The notes beneath the pieces were generated by a model, which was not told the origin of the DNA, did not search any database, and saw only the letters and a program-made list of their open reading frames with translations. Made by a program: the position numbers and the translations under genes. From contig JAUSFR010000068.1 of the NCBI GenBank assembly GCA_030649775.1, positions 1-16,830 of the forward strand: a DNA stretch of 16,830 nt, read 5' to 3'. Positions 12,978-16,830 of the stretch are shown piece after piece. Positions within the stretch are counted from its first letter, which is position 1. Each line of letters opens with the position of its first letter. This DNA is from a bacterium. Lineage in GTDB: Bacteria > Patescibacteriota > Minisyncoccia > Phycocordibacterales > UBA10002.

Positions 12978-13874
12978 ATGCACATAGGATATATTGGACT
13001 CGGGAAAATGGGATTTGCGCAGGTAGAGCGCTTGCTTGAATATGGCCACAAAGTGGTCGCGTGGAATAGAAGCGAGGGACCGCGGAGGGAAGCGGAAAAA
13101 ATCGGCGCAGAGGTTCTGGAAACCTTTGCGGATGTGTGTGTCAGGCTCAAAACGCCTCGCCTTATCTGGCTGATGGTTCCACATGCCGTCGTGGATGAGG
13201 TGCTGAAAGAACTCGTACCCCATCTTCAAAAAGGGGATACCGTGATTGATGGAGGTAATTCGTTTTACAAGCACTCTATGCGGAGAGCGAAAACGCTCGC
13301 GAAAAAGGGAATCAGCTTTTTGGACGTGGGCACGTCGGGTGGTCCGTACGGCGCGAGGCACGGAGCGTGCCTTATGATTGGCGGAGAGAAAAAAATATAC
13401 GAGAAATACGAGAAGCTCTTTAGAGACCTCGCGCTTCTGGACGGCTATGCCTATATGGGCAAGGCCGGAGCGGGGCATTTTGTGAAAATGGTGCACAACG
13501 GCATTGAGTATGGGATGATGCAGGCACTCGGAGAAGGGTTTGAAGTTATGAAACGGTCAAAATTTAAGTTACCATTAAGGAGGATAGCGAATTTGTATAC
13601 GAGAGGGAGTGTGATTGAATCCAAACTTGTCGGCTGGCTCGCGAAAGCCTACAAAGAGAAGGGAGAAAGTCTTCAAGGTATTTCAGGAGAGGTGGCCCAC
13701 AGCGGAGAAGGGCTCTGGACCGTGGAAACGGCCAAAGAGCTTAGAGTGCCGGTGAAGATTATTGAAGATTCACTGAAGTTTCGCGTTAAGTCCAAGGGTA
13801 ATCCAAGCTACACGGGACAGGTGGTGTCGGCACTGCGCAATCAGTTTGGGGGACACAACGTCAAAAAAGATTGA
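12978..13874 (+). CDS. gnd: 6-phosphogluconate dehydrogenase, short (NAD-type) form
   Basis: Oxidatively decarboxylates 6-phosphogluconate to ribulose 5-phosphate. At 298 residues it belongs to the short form, which lacks the extra C-terminal helical repeat of the 470-residue NADP enzymes and is usually described as NAD-linked. GLGKMG (7-12) is the Rossmann loop; Asn30-Arg31-Ser32 follows beta-2; DGGNS (91-95), TSGG (119-122) and the HFVKMVHNGIEYG block with Lys170, Asn174 and Glu177 form the substrate site. The ATG is preceded by word repeats and no Shine-Dalgarno. The last codons and the stop codon lie inside a terminator hairpin. Together with zwf it gives NAD(P)H and ribulose phosphate. 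Confidence 0.95.
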   Translation: MHIGYIGLGKMGFAQVERLLEYGHKVVAWNRSEGPRREAEKIGAEVLETFADVCVRLKTPRLIWLMVPHAVVDEVLKELVPHLQKGDTVIDGGNSFYKHSMRRAKTLAKKGISFLDVGTSGGPYGARHGACLMIGGEKKIYEKYEKLFRDLALLDGYAYMGKAGAGHFVKMVHNGIEYGMMQALGEGFEVMKRSKFKLPLRRIANLYTRGSVIESKLVGWLAKAYKEKGESLQGISGEVAHSGEGLWTVETAKELRVPVKIIEDSLKFRVKSKGNPSYTGQVVSALRNQFGGHNVKKD

Positions 13875-13890
13875 GAAATCTTTTTTGACG
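13859..13890. terminator. Bidirectional terminator overlapping the gnd stop codon
   Basis: Positions 13859-13872 and 13877-13890 form a perfect 14-bp stem with loop GAGA, and each arm contains six A or six T. The TGA stop (13872-13874) sits at the stem-loop junction. The last four sense codons of gnd therefore encode one arm of the hairpin. Confidence 0.75.
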
Positions 13891-13945
13891 AATTTCCAAA
13901 TCACAATTTCCAATTTCCAAATAATTATCAATTTTCAATTTCCAA
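13891..13945 (+). repeat. AATTTCCAA word repeats before the isomerase gene
   Basis: Variants of AATTTCCAA and AATTTTCAA recur five times in 55 bases, directly before the ATG at 13947. The tract carries no Shine-Dalgarno. Confidence 0.65.
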
Positions 13946-13946
13946 A

Positions 13947-14915
13947 ATGGAGGAAGCCATTAAACAATTTAATACGCAGTTTTCCTACAAGCCCGTCGTG
14001 GTGCACGGCGATAAACTTCCACAGGTGAGCGAGTTTCTCGTAAACGGCATGGGTGGCTCGCATCTTGCGGCCGATTTGCTGAAGACCTATGACCCGTCTC
14101 TTGATGTGGGAGTGTACAGCGATTATGGCTTGCCTCCGGTTTCTTCGGAGAAATTATCCCGAAGCCTCCTCATCGCGAGTTCCTATTCGGGGAACACGGA
14201 AGAGACCATTGATTTTTTGGAGGTGGCGCAGAGTACCGGCCACCATGTGGCGGCGATAGGCACCGGCGGGAAGCTCATTGCACTCGCGCAAAAGTACGGC
14301 ATTCCGCACGTGGTCATTCCCGATACCAAGGTGCAACCCCGCTCGGCACTCGGCCTTTCGCTCCTTGCGTTCGCGGCGCTCCTCAAAAATCGGAAGCTTT
14401 TGGAGGAGCTTCCGGAGCTTGCCTCGGTGCTCGCTCCCGATACGTTGGAACCTTTGGGGCGGAAGCTCTCCGAGGAACTCCGAAGTTCGGTGCCGATTAT
14501 CTGTTCGTCCTCGCGCAATCGCGGGGTGGCCTACATCTGGAAAATCAAGATGAACGAGACGGGCAAAATTCCCGCGTTCTATAACGTCTTTCCCGAGCTC
14601 AACCACAACGAAATGACAGGGTTTGACGCCATAGAAACAACCGAAGGACTCTCGCGTAAATTTCACTTTATTTTTCTATCCGACTCCGCCGACCATCCGC
14701 AGGTTCAGAAACGTATGCAGGTGACGAAGAAGCTCTATGAAGACCGAGGATTTTCGGTGACAGAGGTGCCCCTCTCGGGAGGTACGATTCTTGAGAAGAT
14801 TTTTAACTCAATTCTTATTGCCGATTGGACCGCGCTTCACCTTTCCCGAATCTACGGCACCGAGGCCGAGCAAGTGCCGATGGTGGAGGAGTTTAAAAAA
14901 CTAGTTAGTAGCTAG
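13947..14915 (+). CDS. Bifunctional phosphoglucose/phosphomannose isomerase
   Basis: Interconverts glucose 6-phosphate, fructose 6-phosphate and mannose 6-phosphate. The 322-residue length and two SIS domains match the archaeal-type PGI/PMI family rather than the 550-residue bacterial PGI. GMGGSHL (34-40) and SYSGNTEET (79-87) bind the sugar phosphate; Arg132 (QPRSALG), Glu204 (KMNETGK) and His220 (ELNHNEM) are the expected active-site residues. The C-terminal SIS domain covers about 180-320. Its position after zwf and gnd fits control of hexose phosphate entry into the pentose phosphate route. The start is fixed by the family N-terminus; the leader has AT-rich word repeats and no Shine-Dalgarno. 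The upstream terminator suggests that it has its own transcript, though no clear promoter was found. Confidence 0.92.
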   Translation: MEEAIKQFNTQFSYKPVVVHGDKLPQVSEFLVNGMGGSHLAADLLKTYDPSLDVGVYSDYGLPPVSSEKLSRSLLIASSYSGNTEETIDFLEVAQSTGHHVAAIGTGGKLIALAQKYGIPHVVIPDTKVQPRSALGLSLLAFAALLKNRKLLEELPELASVLAPDTLEPLGRKLSEELRSSVPIICSSSRNRGVAYIWKIKMNETGKIPAFYNVFPELNHNEMTGFDAIETTEGLSRKFHFIFLSDSADHPQVQKRMQVTKKLYEDRGFSVTEVPLSGGTILEKIFNSILIADWTALHLSRIYGTEAEQVPMVEEFKKLVSS

Positions 14916-14947
14916 CCCGCCCGAATGTACCATTCGGTACGGGCGGG
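14916..14947. repeat. GC-rich hairpin after the isomerase gene
   Basis: CCCGCCC (14916-14922) pairs with GGGCGGG (14941-14947), and CCGAATG/CATTCGG (14921-14927 and 14931-14937) forms a competing inner palindrome. It starts right after the stop codon. No T-run follows on either strand, so it may protect the mRNA end or be a dispersed repeat. Confidence 0.65.
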
Positions 14948-14970
14948 TAGAACGTAGTAAGTAGAAAAGA

Positions 14971-15002
14971 ACATTCCAACATTCGGAGGAATGTTGGAAT
15001 GT
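14971..15002. repeat. Second ACATTC-type palindrome
   Basis: The 14-base arms ACATTC-CA-ACATTC and GAATGT-TG-GAATGT flank the loop GGAG. The layout of four hexamers at an 8-base period is the same as at 39-80, but the two-base linkers are CA/TG instead of TG/CA, a paired change that preserves the stem. Confidence 0.85.
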
Positions 15003-15061
15003 CAGATGAAATTATTGAAGATAAGAGAAGAAGAGATTTTTGTGCGGTAGTATAGCCCTAC

Positions 15062-15088
15062 ACGTTATTCAATTATTAGTTATTCAGT
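15062..15088 (+). repeat. TTATTCA-type word repeat before the doxX-like gene
   Basis: GTTATTCA, ATTATTAG and TTATTCAG follow each other just upstream of the start codon at 15098. No Shine-Dalgarno is present. Confidence 0.5.
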
Positions 15089-15097
15089 TTCTTCTCT

Positions 15098-15487
15098 ATG
15101 AACATCCTCTTTCTCATCGGACGCATTATTTTCGGAGGATACTTCCTGATGAACGCGTGGAATCATTTCAAAAACGTAGAGTCGCTCACAGGCTACGCGC
15201 AGTTTAAGGGCGTGCCTTCGCCACGCACAGCGGTCTTGGTGAGTGGTTTCCTGCTCCTACTTGGCGGGCTTGGTGTCGTCTTTGGCATCGCCCCCGAAGC
15301 TTCGCTCGCGCTCCTCATCATCTTTCTCGTTCCTGTCTCGTTCAAGATGCACGCATTTTGGAAAGAAACCGACCCGACAAAGAGTATGATGGAACGCGTC
15401 CAATTTATGAAAAATATGGCGCTCATTGGCGCCTGTCTGATGCTCTACGCGATTCCCGCGCCGTGGTTGTACAACGTACTTCAGTAA
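15098..15487 (+). CDS. DoxX-family membrane protein
   Basis: The 129-residue integral membrane protein has the DoxX/DoxD-like pattern: an N-terminal helix with RIIFGGYFLMNAWNHF (9-24), a loop with TGYAQFKGVPSP (31-42) and three further hydrophobic segments (around 46-64, 68-82 and 106-126). Family members are four-helix proteins linked in some bacteria to quinone or thiol redox chemistry, but most have no known function. The start matches the usual beginning of the family and leaves a word-repeat leader without a Shine-Dalgarno. It converges on the minus-strand gene 15565-16155 across a shared terminator. Confidence 0.85.
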   Translation: MNILFLIGRIIFGGYFLMNAWNHFKNVESLTGYAQFKGVPSPRTAVLVSGFLLLLGGLGVVFGIAPEASLALLIIFLVPVSFKMHAFWKETDPTKSMMERVQFMKNMALIGACLMLYAIPAPWLYNVLQ

Positions 15488-15510
15488 CACGACAGCAATC
15501 AACTCATCAA

Positions 15511-15540
15511 GAAAAAAGGCGCTCCCGAGGGGGCGCCTTT
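15511..15540. terminator. Bidirectional terminator between convergent genes
   Basis: Arms 15517-15525 and 15530-15538 form a GC-rich stem (one G-T wobble) around the loop CGAG. Six A before the stem act as a T-run for the minus-strand gene; three T follow on the plus strand. Confidence 0.8.
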
Positions 15541-15564
15541 GTGCGTGAAAGAGCAAGTGAATGG

Positions 15565-16155
15565 CTAGAACTCCCAGACTTCTCGGGTGTCAAACCAAGT
15601 GAGACGCGTGGCGGTTGGACGCTTCAGCTCCGATACTGTCATGCGTCGAAGCATCTTTTCATCATCCGGACCAACTCTTGTGAGGGCACTGAAAAGCACC
15701 TCAGCATTGGACACGGGAATAAAAGCAGGGTCCCCGTTTACTTCTCGTGTAATAAGAGCGAAAAGGTTTTCGGATTTTCGCCAGACAATAATTCGAGCAA
15801 CGGTCGCGTGACGGTTACTCGTCGGTTCCGTGTTCATATCGTTGTAGGTGACGGGGATAATACCGACCTCTTCCTTTTCGGTCCATATCGTCAAAGGACA
15901 GGGTTTGTTGTCGTCAAGTCCGCAGACGTACGTGATACCATTTGTTTCCGTAAAGCTTCGCGCCATCTTCTGTATCGCCTCGACACAGGCGAATATGCTT
16001 TTTCCGGTTGCGCTACATCGGTATACTTCCGTACCGCCGGAAATGAGCTGAAGGTCGAGTTTCCCTATCGTAACGTGTGCAAAGTACGAGATGGTCTTGT
16101 CGGTTTGATGCTTCAAAATACGCACCATGATATCCATCGGGATTTCTGTTGACAT
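15565..16155 (-). CDS. Hypothetical protein, not recognised
   Basis: The 196-residue product matches no family I know. It is predicted soluble, with mixed alpha/beta character, no signal peptide and no membrane segment. Three Cys (around 47, 57 and 78) are not in a metal-binding arrangement. The middle (about 50-65) reads as an amphipathic helix (SIFACVEAIQKMARSF), followed by strands (ITYVCGL, CPLTIW, GIIPVTYND, TVARIIVW, LFALITREV). It ends in an aromatic-rich tail (TWFDTREVWEF). It is accepted as a gene because the frame is long, ends at a shared terminator and opposes no better frame. ATG 16155 has no Shine-Dalgarno and an AT-rich upstream; Met7 (16137) is an alternative start. Confidence 0.65.
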   Translation of the reverse strand: MSTEIPMDIMVRILKHQTDKTISYFAHVTIGKLDLQLISGGTEVYRCSATGKSIFACVEAIQKMARSFTETNGITYVCGLDDNKPCPLTIWTEKEEVGIIPVTYNDMNTEPTSNRHATVARIIVWRKSENLFALITREVNGDPAFIPVSNAEVLFSALTRVGPDDEKMLRRMTVSELKRPTATRLTWFDTREVWEF

Positions 16156-16201
16156 AATTTTATTTTTTTAAATTTTCAATGAGCCTTTCGGTACCATGCC
16201 G

Positions 16202-16245
16202 AAAGAAAAACCCTCGAGCCACGCTGTGGTTGAGGGTTTTTCTTT
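16202..16245. terminator. Strong bidirectional terminator-like hairpin
   Basis: Positions 16202-16217 and 16230-16245 pair over 16 bp with one wobble, and the inner CCAC/GTGG extends it. A5 and T5 lie in the outer arms, as in a bidirectional terminator. It stands between two divergent genes, so neither transcript needs it at a 3' end; it may insulate the two promoters. Confidence 0.7.
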
Positions 16246-16277
16246 GGTGTCGTTAGAAACGGGGGAGTTAACAGTAC

Positions 16278-16308
16278 CAAAAAGAAGCCCTCAACAGGAG
16301 TGCCTTCT
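16278..16308 (-). terminator. Weak minus-strand terminator candidate
   Basis: On the minus strand AGAAG (16308-16304) pairs with CTTCT (16287-16283), with an inner CTC/GAG pair set, and five T follow in total. It would block leftward readthrough. The stem is imperfect. Confidence 0.35.
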
Positions 16309-16381
16309 TAGTTGTTTTCTTGGTCGTAAGTACTGCGTGTCGCATACGGTCACTCTAGCACAGGTCGTTATTCGCGCAAGC

Positions 16382-16423
16382 AGGTTGTCCCCACATTGGG
16401 AGGTATCTGCCCGTTGACAACCT
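16382..16423 (+). promoter_or_regulatory. Inverted repeat overlapping the -35 of the repressor gene
   Basis: AGGTTGTC (16382-16389) and GACAACCT (16416-16423) are exact reverse complements 26 bases apart. The right half overlaps the -35 and abuts the main operator. It may be an accessory binding site or a chance match. Confidence 0.35.
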
Positions 16424-16443
16424 ATACCCCCTAGGGGTATAAT
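16414..16443 (+). promoter_or_regulatory. Consensus promoter with CsoR-type operator, leaderless
   Basis: TTGACA (16414-16419) and TATAAT (16438-16443) are 18 bases apart. Between and into the -10 lies TATACCCC-CTA-GGGGTATA (16423-16441), an inverted repeat of the TACCC/GGGTA type bound by CsoR-family repressors. The ATG at 16450 is seven bases after the -10, so the mRNA is probably leaderless. The arrangement implies metal-relieved autorepression. Confidence 0.8.
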
Positions 16444-16449
16444 AGGACA

Positions 16450-16722
16450 ATGCATGGTGTAACCGAACAGAAGCTCCTACGGAGGCTCTCCATCATTGAG
16501 GGTCAGCTTCGGGGGGTCAAAAAGATGGTGGAAGAAGGCCGGTACTGCGTTGACGTCATAATGCAAACCGAAGCGGTAAAGTACGCGCTTTCCGGCGTGG
16601 AAGATGTACTTCTTGAGAGGCACCTTTCTACGCATGTCGTTGAACAAATGAAGCAGGGAGAAGAGTCGAAAGCTACGGCGGAGATTCTCAAGATTTATAA
16701 GTTGGCGCAGAGGAAAAAATGA
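16450..16722 (+). CDS. CsoR/RcnR-family metal-sensing transcriptional repressor
   Basis: The 90-residue all-helical DNA-binding protein (formerly DUF156) represses its target until it binds metal. LLRRLSIIEGQLRGVKKMVEEGRYCVDV (9-36) is the family core. The metal site reads Cys33, His58 and His62 (ERHLSTH), with His2 near the N-terminus. Copper CsoR has Cys at the last position; Ni/Co RcnR has His there plus an N-terminal His. Tyr32 and Glu78 match the second-shell residues of copper CsoR, so metal identity is unclear. A cognate operator lies in its own promoter. The regulated transporter is not in the window and is probably downstream. The stop codon touches a hairpin. Confidence 0.9.
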   Translation: MHGVTEQKLLRRLSIIEGQLRGVKKMVEEGRYCVDVIMQTEAVKYALSGVEDVLLERHLSTHVVEQMKQGEESKATAEILKIYKLAQRKK

Positions 16723-16741
16723 CCCCGACAGGGACGGGGTC
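16711..16741 (-). terminator. Minus-strand terminator-like hairpin at the repressor stop codon
   Basis: GACCCCG (16721-16727) and CGGGGTC (16735-16741) form a perfect 7-bp stem starting in the TGA stop. On the minus strand it is followed by a T6 run (A at 16714-16719), so it suits a minus-strand transcript entering from the right. No T-run follows on the plus strand. Confidence 0.55.
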
Positions 16742-16766
16742 ATCCCTGTGGAAACAGGGATCCAGT
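16740..16766. repeat. REP-like palindrome
   Basis: ATCCCTGT (16742-16749) and ACAGGGAT (16754-16761) flank GGAA, with TC before and CCAG after. The layout is like the widespread intergenic palindrome GTCATNCCCGC...GCGGGNATCCAG known from many bacteria. The minus-strand reading gives the HWIPVSTGMTP-like peptide typical of misannotated ORFs over such repeats. Confidence 0.6.
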
Positions 16767-16786
16767 GGCTCATATCCGGGGAAAAT

Positions 16787-16825
16787 CCTAAATCCTAAAT
16801 TATTAATTATTAATTTTTTTATAAT
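16787..16825 (+). promoter_or_regulatory. AT-rich word repeats and -10 box at the window edge
   Basis: AATCCTA occurs twice, then ATTATTA-type words, a T7 run and TATAAT (16820-16825). This resembles the leader repeats before gnd, the isomerase and the doxX-like gene, and probably precedes a gene just outside the window. Confidence 0.4.
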
Positions 16826-16830
16826 ACTAT

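Larger units (their letters stand above)
16156..16449. other. 294-base noncoding region between divergent genes
   Basis: No gene is accepted here; a 73-codon plus-strand frame runs through the hairpins. From left to right it holds a 7-bp palindrome CTTTCGG/CCGAAAG (16185-16191 and 16199-16205), a strong A/T-flanked hairpin (16202-16245), a weaker hairpin with a minus-strand T-run (16278-16308), and the metal-responsive promoter of the repressor gene (16382-16443). Confidence 0.65.

Noticed and set aside
13891..13945. Possible CRISPR-like array.
   Set aside because: The repeated units are short, AT-rich and contiguous, without spacers.
15358..16152. 264-codon plus-strand frame.
   Set aside because: Overlaps the doxX-like gene, the convergent terminator and the whole opposite-strand gene; composition is not protein-like.
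16196..16417. 73-codon plus-strand frame.
   Set aside because: Reads through a terminator-like hairpin and ends before the repressor promoter; no start signals.
16477..16773. 98-codon minus-strand frame starting with SHWIPVSTGMTP.
   Set aside because: The N-terminus is a translation of the palindromic repeat and the rest is antisense to the repressor gene.

Overview
The window looks like chromosomal DNA of a small-genome bacterium, most likely from the Candidatus Patescibacteria (CPR, Parcubacteria-like) group. This placement is inferred from several features together: short genes in small transcription units, an approximately 320-residue bifunctional phosphoglucose/phosphomannose isomerase, a short approximately 300-residue 6-phosphogluconate dehydrogenase, a single-domain asparaginase-like protein, many starts without a Shine-Dalgarno sequence, and AT-rich word-repeat spacers in front of several genes. 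No rRNA, tRNA, CRISPR array or transposase gene was seen, and no marker gene fixes the lineage.

Layout. Positions 1-1227 hold a perfect 42-bp palindrome, a minus-strand terminator and a minus-strand secreted or barrel-like protein, divergent from an aldo/keto reductase. The reductase (1228-2094) is followed closely by endonuclease IV (2105-3007). Two separately promoted minus-strand genes follow: an asparaginase-like protein (3063-3536) and a PurN-type formyltransferase (3700-4431). Two small plus-strand membrane enzymes come next, a PAP2 phosphatase and a YdjM-like hydrolase. The centre is a class I ribonucleotide reductase operon, nrdA (5962-8775) and nrdB (8945-9967), followed by a heme-oxygenase-like, probably metal-binding protein and a small Cys-rich protein. 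A carbohydrate block follows: zwf, gnd and a PGI/PMI isomerase, i.e. entry into the oxidative pentose phosphate route, which supplies NAD(P)H and ribose phosphate that RNR ultimately depends on. The right end has a DoxX-family membrane protein, an unrecognised minus-strand protein facing it across a shared terminator, and a CsoR/RcnR-family metal-responsive repressor with a clear operator in its own promoter.

Most interesting signals. (1) The nrdA leader contains a 21-position near-perfect complement to the nrdA start region, start codon included, and the same upstream arm can instead form a local 8-bp hairpin; this is the architecture of an on/off RNA switch. (2) The 20 bases across the nrdA start codon are identical to the 20 bases across the start codon of the YdjM-like gene. 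(3) NrdB has Phe where the radical tyrosine should be and Glu as first metal ligand, as in class Ic (Mn/Fe) RNR, and the next gene has a heme-oxygenase-like diiron signature. (4) Two palindromes 15 kb apart share a four-hexamer design and differ by compensatory changes that keep pairing. (5) The nrdA-nrdB spacer is a second long imperfect inverted repeat.
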